From assembly GCF_000316645.1 (NCBI RefSeq), contig NC_019684.1:186001-250000 (forward strand): 64,000 bases of DNA, read 5' to 3'. Each line of letters opens with the position of its first letter. Positions within the stretch are counted from its first letter, which is position 1. Shown here piece by piece: positions 8,775 to 18,788 of this stretch. A program made the translations under genes and the position numbers. The notes under the pieces are model-generated. The model ran no database searches and was not told the DNA's origin. It was given only the letters and a program-made list of their open reading frames with translations. This DNA comes from Nostoc sp. PCC 7524. GTDB lineage: Bacteria > Cyanobacteriota > Cyanobacteriia > Cyanobacteriales > Nostocaceae.

Positions 8775-11351
8775 ATGACTCTTCCTAATCCTGGTAGCGT
8801 TTTGGCTACATTAACAGAACTAACTCAAGTTAATCGTACCCACACACTATTACGTCGTGTCAAAGACCTTTCTGTTAATGAATTTGTTTGTTTACTAGAC
8901 TTTATCACCGCCGAGTTTCAGCAATTTCTGAGAGCCATTGAACTAATTAATAATGAAGCTCTAGAAAATATGCTGGAGAAAGTTTTAGAAGCTATTACGC
9001 TCAAAATTGGTCAAATTCTCCAGGCAGAACATACAGCTATTTTTTTAGTTGACAATGATAAAGGTCAATTGTGGTCAAAAGTTCCGCAAGATAACGGGCA
9101 GAAATTTTTAGAAATTCGTACTCCTATTAATTTTGGTATTCCTGGTCATGTTGCTAGTACAGGTCAATCTTTAAATATTGGGGAAACTATTACTCATCCT
9201 CTCTTTAGCCCAGATTTAGAAAAACAAATGGGCTATAAAATTTACAATATTTTATGTATGCCTGTTGTTAGCAGTAAAAACCAAGTGGTAGCTGTTGTAC
9301 AACTAGCAAATAAAACGGGAAATGTACCTTTTAATTTGGAAGATGAGGAACATTTTCGAGATTTTGCGGCTTCTATCGGGATTATTTTAGAAACTTGCCA
9401 ATCTTTTTATGTAGCAGCCCGGAATCAACGAGGTGCAACGGCTCTGTTAAGGGCAACACAAACACTAGGGCAAAGTTTAGATTTAGAAGCTACTTTGCAA
9501 ATAGTGATGGAACAAGCCCGCATTTTAATGCAAGCAGACCGCAGTACATTATTTTTGTATCGTAAAGAAATGGGGGAACTGTGGACAAAAGTAGCAGCAG
9601 CAGAAGACACGACAAACTTAATGGAAATTCGCATTTCTGCCCACCGTGGTATTGCTGGTTATGTAGCATCAACAGGTGAAGCACTTAATATTCCCGATGC
9701 CTATAAAGACCCCAGATTTGACCCTTCAACAGATAGAAAAACTGGCTATATAACTCGTAATATTCTCTGTTTACCAGTATTTAATTCAGCCAATGAATTG
9801 ATTGGAGTAACACAATTAATTAATAAGCAACAAGGTAGTTTTACTGCTTCTGATGAAGAGTTTATGCGGGCATTTAATATTCAGGCTGGAATTGCCTTAG
9901 AAAATGCCCGCTTATTTGAAAATGTGCTATTAGAAAAACAGTATCAAAAAGATATTTTGCAAAGTTTATCTGATGCAGTAATTTCTACTGATATGGCTGG
10001 TCGGATTGTCACAATTAATGATGCAGCTTTACAGTTATTAGGATGTCCTTTAGGAGAAATTAATCATAAAAATAATAAATTACTATGGGAACAAAATTTA
10101 ATTGGTCGCCTAGTTTGGGAGGTAGTACCAGTTGAAAATTTACAGATGCGTTTAGAAGATAGTTTAAAAACTGGTGCTAAACATTATGTACCAGAGCAAA
10201 GTTTGACAGTAGGGATTTATCAATCACAGAGTATTGAGGAAGGACTGACAAATGAACCGCAATATTTTATTTTGACTGTGCGCGATCGCACCAATCCCAA
10301 TGTTTTTATTCCCTGGAATTTACCCCTCACTCCCCAATCAAACTTTCTCAACGAGAATCAGGTAAAAACCCTAGAACGCAGTATCAATCTTACTGTTAAT
10401 CCTCTCACCAACCCAGAAGGCGGAGTTAGGGGTGGGTTGGTAGTTTTGGAAGACATTAGCCAAGAAAAACGCCTCAAGACTACCATGTATCGCTACCTCA
10501 CGCCCCACGTAGCCCAACAAGTCATGGCATTAGGAGAAGATGCCTTAATGGTGGGAGAACGTAAGGAAGTGACTATTTTATTTTCAGATATTCGGGGTTA
10601 CACCACACTGACCGAAAATTTGGGAGCGGCGGAAGTTGTGGCACTGTTGAATCAGTATTTTGAAACAATGGTAGAGGCAGTTTTTAACTATGAAGGAACT
10701 CTTGATAAATTTATTGGTGATGCCTTAATGGCAGTATTTGGCGCACCCATTACACTCACAGAAAACCATGCTTGGCAGGCATTACAATCAGCTTTAGAAA
10801 TGCGCCACCGTCTAGCAGAATTTAATCAACGGCGAATTATCCAATCACAGCCACAAATTCATATCGGCATTGGTATTAGTTCTGGGGAAGTAGTTTCAGG
10901 AAATATCGGTTCGCAAAAACGCATGGATTACACCGTGATTGGGGATGCTGTAAATTTAGGTTCGCGCTTAGAGACAGTCACTAAAGAATACGGTTGTGAC
11001 ATTATTTTGAGCGAATTTACCTACCAATTATGCAGCGATCGCATTTGGGTAAGGCAATTAGATAAAATCCGCGTCAAAGGCAAACACCAGGCGGTAAATA
11101 TATATGAGTTAATTAGCGATCGCAGCACCCCTCTAGACACTAAAACCCAAGAGTTTTTGTTTCACTACCATGCTGGACGTGCTGCTTATCTATCACGCAA
11201 TTTTACTCAAGCGATCGCCTGTTTTGAAGCTGCCAAACATATTCAACCCACAGATCAAGCAGTTAATCTCCACTTAGAACGCGCTTATAATTACCAACAT
11301 ACACCACCGCCAAAAGATTGGGATGGCGTGTGGACAATGATAATAAAATAG
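8775..11351 (+). CDS. cyaB1: Adenylate cyclase, GAF-GAF-PAS-class III catalytic (CyaB1 type)
   Basis: An 858-residue soluble cyclase. Two GAF domains (about 60-210 and 225-375) each end in the NK...(F)...DEE motif of cAMP-binding GAFs (NKTGNVPFNLEDEE, NKQQGSFTASDEE). A PAS region (about 385-500) follows, then a class III catalytic domain (about 565-760) with metal-binding Asp605 (FSDIRGYT) and Asp649 (KFIGDALMA), purine-recognising Lys645 and Thr720 (DYTVIGD), and NLGSRLE. A TPR-like tail ends the protein. Lys645/Thr720 lie one residue off the Lys646/Thr721 that I recall for Anabaena CyaB1 (859 residues). The following purC-omp85 order also matches that locus. cAMP binding to the GAF domains is known to autoactivate this enzyme. 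Confidence 0.92.
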   Translation: MTLPNPGSVLATLTELTQVNRTHTLLRRVKDLSVNEFVCLLDFITAEFQQFLRAIELINNEALENMLEKVLEAITLKIGQILQAEHTAIFLVDNDKGQLWSKVPQDNGQKFLEIRTPINFGIPGHVASTGQSLNIGETITHPLFSPDLEKQMGYKIYNILCMPVVSSKNQVVAVVQLANKTGNVPFNLEDEEHFRDFAASIGIILETCQSFYVAARNQRGATALLRATQTLGQSLDLEATLQIVMEQARILMQADRSTLFLYRKEMGELWTKVAAAEDTTNLMEIRISAHRGIAGYVASTGEALNIPDAYKDPRFDPSTDRKTGYITRNILCLPVFNSANELIGVTQLINKQQGSFTASDEEFMRAFNIQAGIALENARLFENVLLEKQYQKDILQSLSDAVISTDMAGRIVTINDAALQLLGCPLGEINHKNNKLLWEQNLIGRLVWEVVPVENLQMRLEDSLKTGAKHYVPEQSLTVGIYQSQSIEEGLTNEPQYFILTVRDRTNPNVFIPWNLPLTPQSNFLNENQVKTLERSINLTVNPLTNPEGGVRGGLVVLEDISQEKRLKTTMYRYLTPHVAQQVMALGEDALMVGERKEVTILFSDIRGYTTLTENLGAAEVVALLNQYFETMVEAVFNYEGTLDKFIGDALMAVFGAPITLTENHAWQALQSALEMRHRLAEFNQRRIIQSQPQIHIGIGISSGEVVSGNIGSQKRMDYTVIGDAVNLGSRLETVTKEYGCDIILSEFTYQLCSDRIWVRQLDKIRVKGKHQAVNIYELISDRSTPLDTKTQEFLFHYHAGRAAYLSRNFTQAIACFEAAKHIQPTDQAVNLHLERAYNYQHTPPPKDWDGVWTMIIK

Positions 11352-11402
11352 TTAATAGTCATTAGCTTTTCTCTGTGCTGCCAGTCCTCAGTCTCCCATA
11401 CC

Positions 11403-11678
11403 CTAACTTTCAGGGTTATCGCTATCGTTCTGAAATGGGTTTTCACCAATTTGCAGTTGTTTTTTAGTGCGCTTCAAGTTTTTCCATAAAGCTTTAATTT
11501 GTTCGTAAGCTTCGTCTGGTGATAGCTTTCCGCCAGTTTCTAAATTACAAATGTAACTCACCCTTTGGGCAAATTCTTGAAGATTGGCGTTAAAAACTAG
11601 GTTTTCTGGCTTTACTTGACCGTAATAACGTCCACGAGGATAGATAAAATCATCTTTGTTCACTATTATGCGCTCCAT
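11403..11678 (-). CDS. Small conserved cyanobacterial protein (DUF7219-like)
   Basis: A 91-residue acidic protein, MERIIVNKDDFIYPRGRYYGQ onward, with a largely helical C-terminal half (SPDEAYEQIKALWKNLKRTKKQL). No signal peptide, membrane segment or catalytic motif is visible. I recognise it as a short protein family restricted to cyanobacteria. It is transcribed towards cyaB1, converging on it. The function is unknown. Confidence 0.7.
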   Translation of the reverse strand: MERIIVNKDDFIYPRGRYYGQVKPENLVFNANLQEFAQRVSYICNLETGGKLSPDEAYEQIKALWKNLKRTKKQLQIGENPFQNDSDNPES

Positions 11679-12499
11679 TTCTTCAAATCCTCTCTGTTTT
11701 CCTATTTGAAACTAAATCACTAGCAGACAGTTTATTTTTTACTTAGAAAATTTGGATATTTCTATTAGGAACTATCTAAAATTGATTCATTGAAATTTAC
11801 AAAAAATAATGATACTAGCTAAACCAATTTTCGGACTTTTTATTCTTAAAACAGGTAATGAATCCAACTATGCAACTAATCAAAACTTTCCTGATAGCCT
11901 AAATTAATTTATTTTATATCTCTTGTCTCATAGTTAAGTCAAATCCAATTTTTATAACCAACAAAGAGGGATTTTATAGAGGAGTTAAATCTTTTTGACT
12001 TTGAATATAGATAATTCTCACTATAAATCATTTAAAAATCAGATGAATTAACCAAATTCTGAGTAAGTCTTAGAGAGCAGATAGTAAAATCTCCTGGAAA
12101 TTATTAACGATTTATTTCATCTTATTTCACTTTTTATAAAAGTGTCTTGTAAATTTTCCTTCTTGTCATAAAAGTACATGGTATCCCTATATACTTATAT
12201 TTTTAGCTGGACTGAAATATTGACAAAAAACACTATCAGTGTTGATGTTAAAAATAAACTGTGGGTCTCACAGTATCACAGTTAAAAGACAATGAGCCTC
12301 TGTTAAAGGTTATATACTCAGTAGTTAAAATTCCTGAATTGCGCCCCCAATTCTCTATTTGTCTAGAAAAATGTAGTCTCCAATACAAATAGATGATGCT
12401 TTGACTACAGGCTGATGGTTAATATTCAATGACTAAAGATAAAATAGTGAAGCCCTAAAGGACAAACTTTGTCCATCGCTTACCACTTTACCTCCCATC
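11679..12499. other. 821-bp AT-rich spacer upstream of purC
   Basis: No convincing gene or RNA was found. It holds a GTA-N8-TAC palindrome at 12181-12194 (NtcA-like), a 6-bp hairpin ACTGTG/CACAGT at 12258-12274 with a third CACAGTT just after, and otherwise AT-rich DNA. It must contain the promoters of purC and the divergent small gene. Confidence 0.5.
12181..12194. promoter_or_regulatory. NtcA-type palindrome GTA-N8-TAC
   Basis: The sequence GTATCCCTATATAC fits the consensus of the nitrogen regulator NtcA. A TGAAAT hexamer lies 18 bp further on, somewhat close for the usual TAN3T -10 box. Six fixed bases occur by chance many times in 64 kb, so this is only a candidate. Confidence 0.25.
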
Positions 12500-13237
12500 A
12501 TGTCTGTTCATTCCAAACTATACGAAGGCAAAGCAAAAATTCTTTATACAACTGACGATCCGGAAGTTTTGCTAGCTGATTTTAAAGACGATGCCACCGC
12601 ATTTAACGCTCAAAAGCGAGGCAGTATCCTTGGTAAAGGGAGGATAAACTGTAGTATTGCCAGTCAGCTTTTTCAACAATTGGAACTATCCGGTATAAAG
12701 ACTCACTTTATAGATAATCCTCAACCGCATCAAATGCGAGTGAAAGCAGTCAAAATCTTGCCTTTAGAAGTGGTTGTCCGCAATATTGCTGCTGGTAGTC
12801 TGTGTCAACAAACAGGGTTAGCACTAGGTACAGTTTTAAAGCAACCCCTAGTAGAGTTTTATTATAAAAATGATCAATTGGGAGATCCACTATTAACACG
12901 CGATCGCCTCTTACTGATGGAACTAGCTACTGCGGAACAAGTAGATGAAATTACGCATCTTGCATTGCAAATTAACGAATTCCTCAAGGAATTTTGGCTG
13001 GGGTGCGGTATTACCTTAGTAGACTTCAAACTAGAATTTGGTTTGGACTCACAACAGCAAATACTCTTAGCGGATGAAATTAGTCCCGATACCTGCCGTT
13101 TGTGGAAGACAACAGAAACAGATCCCAATCGCCGTGTCTTGGACAAAGACCGCTTCCGTAAAGATTTGGGTAATGTAGAAGATGCTTATGAGGAGGTTTT
13201 ACAAAGAGTGCTACAGGCAGTAGAAACAAAAAAATAG
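12500..13237 (+). CDS. purC: Phosphoribosylaminoimidazole-succinocarboxamide synthase
   Basis: Catalyses ATP-dependent ligation of aspartate to CAIR in purine biosynthesis. The 245-residue sequence starts YEGKAKILY, continues FNAQKRGSILGKG and has the family signature LPLEVVVRNIAAGS, then LLADEISPDTCRLW near the C-terminus. Length and motifs are those of the short bacterial PurC. It stands alone before the envelope block; omp85 begins about 95 bp later, so partial read-through is possible. Confidence 0.96.
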   Translation: MSVHSKLYEGKAKILYTTDDPEVLLADFKDDATAFNAQKRGSILGKGRINCSIASQLFQQLELSGIKTHFIDNPQPHQMRVKAVKILPLEVVVRNIAAGSLCQQTGLALGTVLKQPLVEFYYKNDQLGDPLLTRDRLLLMELATAEQVDEITHLALQINEFLKEFWLGCGITLVDFKLEFGLDSQQQILLADEISPDTCRLWKTTETDPNRRVLDKDRFRKDLGNVEDAYEEVLQRVLQAVETKK

Positions 13238-13332
13238 ATAAGTGAAAGCAACAAGTAAAAGTAATATATCTTTGGCAAGAGAATAATATTGCTTGGTGAT
13301 GGTGTGTGGATGTGAAGAGGAATATAAGTAAT

Positions 13333-15813
13333 ATGCGTTTATCCCCAGTTTTGCTGGCAGCTGTAGCCATTACAGCGCCCTTAAGTAGTTCTTTAAGTGC
13401 AAATGCACAAACTCCTAACAGTGTAGAGCAGACTGTAAAAGTTTTCCCACCTGCGACTAATCAGCAGATGGAACAAAATGAAATCACCTCATCCCAGTCT
13501 AACTTCACCGAAGTTAAGACATGGGAAGAGACACCAGCAGCTGCTTTATCATCTCTCAATCAGTCAACCAAGTCGGAAGCAAAGACAACAAAAGAGGTTG
13601 TAGTACCTACTTTAGAACTGGCAACAACCTCAAACCCTTCTCATCAAAAGCCAAAATCTTTTCCTGATCTTGTCCCTAGCGCAGTGGAACCAATAGCAGC
13701 TGGTGCTACCGTTAGCACTGATGCACCAAAAAAGGCATTAGCTCTGAGGCCTCCTGTGGTGATCTCTCCATCTCAACCAGCAGCAACCGCGACAAAAGCC
13801 ACAAATAAAGTAGTTCCGTCTACAGGAACTGCCAAGCAACTGGTACAAGCACCGGAAACAACACCTACCCCAGAGATTACACCCCCAACTACTGAAGAAC
13901 AAACACCTACACCAACCCCTACCCAGGAAAATTTCAACACTCCCACCCCTACCCCAGAAACTACCGAACCCCGTGTATTAGTTTCTGAAGTAGTTGTTAG
14001 ACCACAGACTGGGCAATTAACCCCAGAATTAGAAACCCAAGTTTACAACGTCATTCGTACCCAACCAGGACGGACAACCACCCGTTCCCAATTGCAAGAA
14101 GATATTAATGCTATCTTTGGCACAGGCTTTTTCTCCAACGTCCAAGCTGTACCAGAAGATACACCATTGGGGGTAAGAGTCAGCTTCATTGTCCAGCCCA
14201 ACCCTGTATTATCCAAAGTAGAAATACAGGCAAATCCAGGTACTGATATTCCTTCCGTACTTCCATCTGGTACCGCCGATGAAATCTTTCGGGATCAGTA
14301 TGGCAAAATCCTCAACTTGCGAGACTTACAAGAAGGCATCAAGGCATTAACTAAGCGGTATCAAGACCAAGGATACGTTCTAGCCAACGTGATTGGCGCA
14401 CCACAAGTTTCAGAAAGTGGAGTTGTCACCCTACAAGTAGCCGAAGGGGTTGTAGAGAATATTAAAGTCCGGTTCCGTGATAAAGAAGGTCAAGAAACTG
14501 ACGAAAAAGGACAACCAATTCGGGGACGCACCCGTGAGTACGTGATCACGCGAGAATTGGAGTTGAAGCCAGGACAAGTATTCAACCGCAACACCGTACA
14601 AAAAGACCTACAACGGGTATTCGGTACAGGATTATTTGAAGATGTCAATGTCTCCCTTGACCCTGGTACAGACCCTAGTAAGGTAGATGTAGTTGTAAAT
14701 GTAGTTGAGCGCAGTAGTGGTTCGATCGCGGCTGGGGCTGGTATTAGTTCTGCTAGTGGACTATTTGGTACAGTTAGCTATCAGCAACAAAACTTGGGTG
14801 GCAGAAACCAAAAGCTAGGGGCAGAAATTCAGGTAGGTCAACGGGAATTACTGTTTGACCTCCGCTTCACAGACCCTTGGATTGCAGGTGATCCTTACCG
14901 GACTTCCTACACAGCCAATATTTTCCGCCGTCGTTCCATTTCTTTAGTTTTTGATGGGCCAGACAACGACATTAGAACTGTTAATCCTGCAAATACCGAT
15001 ACAGATGATCAGGATCGTCCCCGTGTTACCCGCCTAGGTGGTGGTGTCACATTTACTCGTCCCCTATCGGCTAATCCTTACGAGCGGTCAGAATGGACTG
15101 CTTCGGCTGGGTTACAGTATCAAAGAGTTTCTACCCGTGATGGTGATGGTAACAAGAGAAGATTCGGGGCAGTATTTAACGATGCAGGCGAACAAATTAG
15201 TGAATCTATTCCCCTAAGCCTTTCTGGCACAGGTGAAGATGACCTATTACTTTTGCAACTAGGCGCACAGCGTGATCTCCGTAATAATCCTTTACAACCA
15301 ACTAGCGGTTCTTTCCTACGTGTGGGTGTAGATCAATCAGTACCCGTTGGCGCAGGTAATATCTTCCTCACTAGATTCCGGGGTAGCTATAGTCAATATT
15401 TACCCGTGAAATTCACAGGCTTTACTAAAGGACCGGAAACCCTAGCTTTTAACATCCAAGGTGGTACAGTCCTGGGCGATTTGCCTCCTTATGAAGCCTT
15501 TACTCTGGGTGGTAGTAACTCAGTTCGGGGTTATGAAGAAGGTGCCTTAAGCAGTGGACGCAGCTATGTACAAGCCTCCGTGGAATACCGCTTTCCCGTT
15601 TTCTCAGTCGTTAGCGGCGCATTATTCTTTGATGTTGGCAGTGACTTAGGCTCAACTACCAGAGCAGGTGAGATACTAAACAAAAACGGTACAGGCTACG
15701 GCTATGGTCTTGGTGTGCGAGTCCAGTCACCATTGGGACCCATTCGGATTGACTACGGTATCAACGATGATGGTGATAGCCGCATCAATTTTGGTATTGG
15801 CGAAAGGTTTTAG
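13333..15813 (+). CDS. omp85: Omp85/BamA-family outer membrane assembly protein
   Basis: Inserts beta-barrel proteins into the outer membrane; the cyanobacterial form is the relative of plastid Toc75. From the ATG at 13333 the protein has a signal peptide (MRLSPVLLAAVAITAPL, cleavage after SANA) and a Pro/Thr-rich linker with repeated TPTP (about 170-220). POTRA domains follow (about 225-475; cyanobacterial members have three), then a 16-strand barrel that contains GGSNSVRGYEEG and ends in INFGIGERF with the aromatic terminal residue. GAAGAGG at 13314 supports this start; in-frame GTG codons at 13306 and 13312 are alternatives. The lipid A genes follow directly, tying barrel assembly to LPS synthesis. 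Confidence 0.94.
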   Translation: MRLSPVLLAAVAITAPLSSSLSANAQTPNSVEQTVKVFPPATNQQMEQNEITSSQSNFTEVKTWEETPAAALSSLNQSTKSEAKTTKEVVVPTLELATTSNPSHQKPKSFPDLVPSAVEPIAAGATVSTDAPKKALALRPPVVISPSQPAATATKATNKVVPSTGTAKQLVQAPETTPTPEITPPTTEEQTPTPTPTQENFNTPTPTPETTEPRVLVSEVVVRPQTGQLTPELETQVYNVIRTQPGRTTTRSQLQEDINAIFGTGFFSNVQAVPEDTPLGVRVSFIVQPNPVLSKVEIQANPGTDIPSVLPSGTADEIFRDQYGKILNLRDLQEGIKALTKRYQDQGYVLANVIGAPQVSESGVVTLQVAEGVVENIKVRFRDKEGQETDEKGQPIRGRTREYVITRELELKPGQVFNRNTVQKDLQRVFGTGLFEDVNVSLDPGTDPSKVDVVVNVVERSSGSIAAGAGISSASGLFGTVSYQQQNLGGRNQKLGAEIQVGQRELLFDLRFTDPWIAGDPYRTSYTANIFRRRSISLVFDGPDNDIRTVNPANTDTDDQDRPRVTRLGGGVTFTRPLSANPYERSEWTASAGLQYQRVSTRDGDGNKRRFGAVFNDAGEQISESIPLSLSGTGEDDLLLLQLGAQRDLRNNPLQPTSGSFLRVGVDQSVPVGAGNIFLTRFRGSYSQYLPVKFTGFTKGPETLAFNIQGGTVLGDLPPYEAFTLGGSNSVRGYEEGALSSGRSYVQASVEYRFPVFSVVSGALFFDVGSDLGSTTRAGEILNKNGTGYGYGLGVRVQSPLGPIRIDYGINDDGDSRINFGIGERF

Positions 15814-15875
15814 GGAAGGCAATAGGCAATAGGCAATAGTTATTCTCCTCTGCTCCCCAGTCCCCAGTCCCTTTT
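15814..15875. repeat. Heptamer and purine/pyrimidine-tract repeat
   Basis: Three AGGCAAT heptamers (15817-15838) are followed by CTCCCCAGTCCCCAGTCCC. The same modules occur at 18720, 24750 and 42660. Confidence 0.7.
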
Positions 15876-15941
15876 TCTATCAGGGTATTTACCAGTAGTT
15901 AGCATGAATACAAAGAATTATCATATACTTGGTTTTTTTCT

Positions 15942-16793
15942 ATGCCACAGCACACTCTAGCGGCGGGAATCACCCAAACTGGAGTAGGGCTGCATAGCGG
16001 TGTTAGTACCCAGGTGCGGATATTACCTACAGATGCGGGTATTGGACGCTACTTTGTACGGGTGGATTTGCCGGATTTGCCAATCATACCAGCCCAAGTC
16101 GCAGCAGTTAATCAAACTGTGCTTTCGACGCAGTTGGGCAAAGGTGAAGCTTGTGTTCGTACAGTCGAGCATTTGCTAGCAGCCTTAGCAGTTATGGGTG
16201 TAGATAATGCCCGCATCGAAATTGATGGTTCAGAAGTACCGCTTTTAGATGGTTCAGCCAAGGTTTGGGTAACTAGAATTGCTGAAGTTGGTTTAGTCAC
16301 ACAAACAGATATTAACCAACCAGACACCTTAGCTATTCAAGAACCAATTTGGATACATCAGGATGATGCCTTTGTGTGCGTTCTCCCCGCACCAGAAACT
16401 CGCTTTAGTTATGGTATTGACTTTGACTTACCTGCGATTGGTAATCAATGGCACAGTTGGGCTGTTTCTACTGAATTAGAAACAACATCTGTTAGCTTTG
16501 CTGAAGAAATTGCACCTGCACGGACTTTTGGTTTATTGCCACAAATTGAATATTTACAGAAGTCTGGGTTAATTAAAGGTGGTAGTTTGGATAATGCCCT
16601 GGTTTGTGGCCCTGATGGCTGGTTAAATCCACCATTAAGATTTGCAAATGAACCAGTACGTCATAAAATCTTGGATCTAGTAGGAGATTTGAGTTTACTG
16701 GGATATTTTCCCCGCGCTCACTTCTTAGCGTATAAGGCCAGCCATAACTTGCACGTTCAACTGGCACAAAGAATTTTAGCTTTGAGCCGCTAG
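15942..16793 (+). CDS. lpxC: UDP-3-O-acyl-N-acetylglucosamine deacetylase
   Basis: Zinc enzyme for the first committed step of lipid A synthesis. The 283-residue sequence has N-terminal [12 protein letters not shown], the zinc ligand His77 in TVEHLLAAL, the HKILD segment carrying the other His and Asp ligands, and KASHNLH with the catalytic histidine. It is slightly shorter than the E. coli enzyme (305 residues) at the C-terminus, as usual for cyanobacteria. It is first in the lpxC-fabZ-lpxA-lpxB run. Confidence 0.96.
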   Translation: MPQHTLAAGITQTGVGLHSGVSTQVRILPTDAGIGRYFVRVDLPDLPIIPAQVAAVNQTVLSTQLGKGEACVRTVEHLLAALAVMGVDNARIEIDGSEVPLLDGSAKVWVTRIAEVGLVTQTDINQPDTLAIQEPIWIHQDDAFVCVLPAPETRFSYGIDFDLPAIGNQWHSWAVSTELETTSVSFAEEIAPARTFGLLPQIEYLQKSGLIKGGSLDNALVCGPDGWLNPPLRFANEPVRHKILDLVGDLSLLGYFPRAHFLAYKASHNLHVQLAQRILALSR

Positions 16794-16879
16794 ATGATGG
16801 CGCTCATCTCATGCCAAATTCTTAGATATAGTTACGCTAACCTACTCAATGCTTAGATTCAAAATCCAACACACCCCTA

Positions 16880-17413
16880 ATGTCAATCCTTTCTGAAGTG
16901 AATAGCCCAGACGCGTTAGCCTCCGGTGGGGCTTTGCCCATCGCACCCACATCGAATACTGAAACTACACCTGAGATTAAAACAACGTTCTCATCGGAAG
17001 AAATTCAGAAATTACTACCTCACCGCTACCCGTTTTTACTGGTAGATAAAATTATTGACTACGTACCAGGAAACCGGGCTGTAGGTATTAAAAATGTTAC
17101 GATCAACGAACCGCAATTCACAGGTCATTTCCCAGGTAGACCACTGATGCCGGGTGTGCTAATTGTCGAAGCAATGGCACAAGTCGGCGGCGTTGTCATG
17201 ACACAACTGCCGGGATTAGAGGGGGGACTGTTTGTGTTTGCGGGTATTGATAAAGTCCGCTTCCGTCGCCAAGTAGTACCGGGAGACCAGCTAGTGATGA
17301 CGGTGGAACTGTTGTGGATCAAACAACGTCGATTCGGTAAAATGCAAGCGCGTGCCGAAGTTGACGGTCAACTGGCCGCAGAAGGCGAACTAATGTTTTC
17401 TCTAGTTAATTAG
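16880..17413 (+). CDS. fabZ: 3-hydroxyacyl-[ACP] dehydratase FabZ
   Basis: Dehydrates beta-hydroxyacyl-ACP in fatty acid elongation, and so draws on the same hydroxyacyl-ACP pool that LpxA uses. The hotdog-fold motifs are clear: [14 protein letters not shown], then [15 protein letters not shown] with the catalytic His and VEAMAQVGG with the catalytic Glu. The first 35 residues are a low-conservation Ser/Thr/Pro extension compared with the 150-residue family norm. It sits between lpxC and lpxA, as in many Gram-negative genomes. Confidence 0.95.
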   Translation: MSILSEVNSPDALASGGALPIAPTSNTETTPEIKTTFSSEEIQKLLPHRYPFLLVDKIIDYVPGNRAVGIKNVTINEPQFTGHFPGRPLMPGVLIVEAMAQVGGVVMTQLPGLEGGLFVFAGIDKVRFRRQVVPGDQLVMTVELLWIKQRRFGKMQARAEVDGQLAAEGELMFSLVN

Positions 17414-17753
17414 AATTGGGCTGTTGTGGTGTATAGTACAGCCGTAATGTACTTTTACTGAATCCCAGAAAAGGGGAGCAGTTAAAAAAAACACTCACAA
17501 GAGCATCGGATAATTTCTTGATTTTCACTGCCCTCACACTTTGCCTTGCCCGACATTTTTCTACTGAATACTCACACACTTATACCAATTCACCAAAATC
17601 ATGAAACAAATCCAAATCCTGAAACCTTTGTAAAATCTGGATTTCTCAATTTTGAATTTTGAATTTTGAATTGGTATCAGTTATGCCAGTCGTCTCAACT
17701 TTGGCTCTCAAAGCACGGCACTGGCTCATCAAGACAGTTCTGGAGATTTACCC
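17414..17753. other. 340-bp spacer between fabZ and lpxA
   Basis: No gene is seen. It contains an AGTAC-N9-GTACT inverted repeat (17435-17453) overlapping a GGCTGT/ACAGCC hairpin, and tandem AATTTTGA units at 17650-17672. The same AATTTTGA units recur before mrp and before recG. Confidence 0.55.
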
Positions 17754-18572
17754 TTGAAAACGCTTATTCATCCAACTGCTGTAATTCATCCAAACTCGGA
17801 ACTACACCCAACGGTGCAAGTCGGTGCTTATGCTGTGATTGGAGCAAACGTTAAAGTTGGTGCTGACACTATTATTGGCGCTCATGCAGTCATAGAAGGG
17901 CCTTGTGAAATTGGGGCAGGAAATCAAATTTTTCCAGGTGCAGCGATCGGCATGGAACCCCAGGATCTCAAGTTTGTGGGAGAACCAACCTGGGTCAGAA
18001 TCGGTGATAACAATTTGATTCGTGAGTACGTCACCATTAACCGTGCCACTGGTGCAGGAGAAGCCACGGTGATCGGTAATAACAACCTACTGATGGCGTA
18101 TGTTCATATAGCTCATAACTGCGTCATTGAAGACTCCGTAGTGATCGCTAACTCTGTTGCTTTAGCTGGTCATGTCCACATAGAATCACGTGCTAGACTA
18201 AGCGGAGTTTTAGGTGTCCATCAATTTGTGCATATTGGTAGACACGCAATGGTAGGAGGCATGGCACGGATTGACCGCGATGTGCCGCCATATATGCTAG
18301 TAGAGGGCAATCCTGGACGCATCAGAACCCTCAACTTAGTAGGACTCAAACGCTCTGGGATGGCAGCCAGCGATTTACAACTCCTCAAAAAAGCCTTTCG
18401 GATTCTCTACCGTTCTAGCTTGACCTTTAAGGAAGCTTTAGAACAGCTAGAATCCCTAGGAGATATTGAAGAATTGCAACAACTGCGGCGCTTTTTATTG
18501 CTGTCGCAAATGCCAGGGAGACGCGGCTTAATTCCTGGTAGAGGTAAATCAGGCGGGAGTGATGATTCATAA
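17754..18572 (+). CDS. lpxA: UDP-N-acetylglucosamine O-acyltransferase
   Basis: Adds a 3-hydroxyacyl chain to UDP-GlcNAc, the first step of lipid A synthesis. The 272-residue chain is a left-handed beta-helix of hexapeptide repeats (IHPTAV, IHPNSE, VGAYAV and so on) with the catalytic histidine in YVHIAHNC and a helical C-terminus (LTFKEALEQLE). The start codon is TTG, supported by GGAG 9 bases upstream; no ATG is available before the first hexapeptide. The last residues (RRGLIPGRGKSGG) extend a little beyond the usual end. Confidence 0.94.
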   Translation: MKTLIHPTAVIHPNSELHPTVQVGAYAVIGANVKVGADTIIGAHAVIEGPCEIGAGNQIFPGAAIGMEPQDLKFVGEPTWVRIGDNNLIREYVTINRATGAGEATVIGNNNLLMAYVHIAHNCVIEDSVVIANSVALAGHVHIESRARLSGVLGVHQFVHIGRHAMVGGMARIDRDVPPYMLVEGNPGRIRTLNLVGLKRSGMAASDLQLLKKAFRILYRSSLTFKEALEQLESLGDIEELQQLRRFLLLSQMPGRRGLIPGRGKSGGSDDS

Positions 18573-18762
18573 GCAGGGAGAGGGAGCAGAGGGGCAGAGG
18601 GGCAGGGGAGCAGAGGAGCAGGGGAGTAGGGGAGTAGGGGAAGATGTAGCTTGCTTCCCGTAGGGTGGGAGTGAGGGGAGACAAGGCAGACAAGGTAGAC
18701 AAGGTAGAATTTTTACCCAGTCCCCAATCCCCAGTCCCCAATCCCCAATCCCTATTCACTAA
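18573..18762 (+). repeat. Mosaic dispersed repeat, copy 1 (forward)
   Basis: A G-rich run of GGGGAGCAGAGG/GGGGAGTAGG units is followed by GATGTAGCTTGCTTC-CCGTAGGGTGGGAG, GACAAGGTAGACAAGGTAG, AATTTTTACCCAG and a CCCCAATCCCCAGT tract. An inverted, nearly identical copy lies at 24742-24903. This copy lacks the 22-bp internal hairpin module present in that one. Confidence 0.85.
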
Positions 18763-18788
18763 ATTTTATTCATTATTACTAATTAAAA

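Noticed and set aside
11679..12499. Possible RNA gene in the long spacer upstream of purC
   Set aside because: I found no tRNA T-loop, no long stable fold and no known RNA motif, only a 6-bp hairpin.
17435..17453. LexA-like box AGTAC...GTACT between fabZ and lpxA
   Set aside because: The half sites are 9 bases apart, not 4, so it does not match the LexA consensus.
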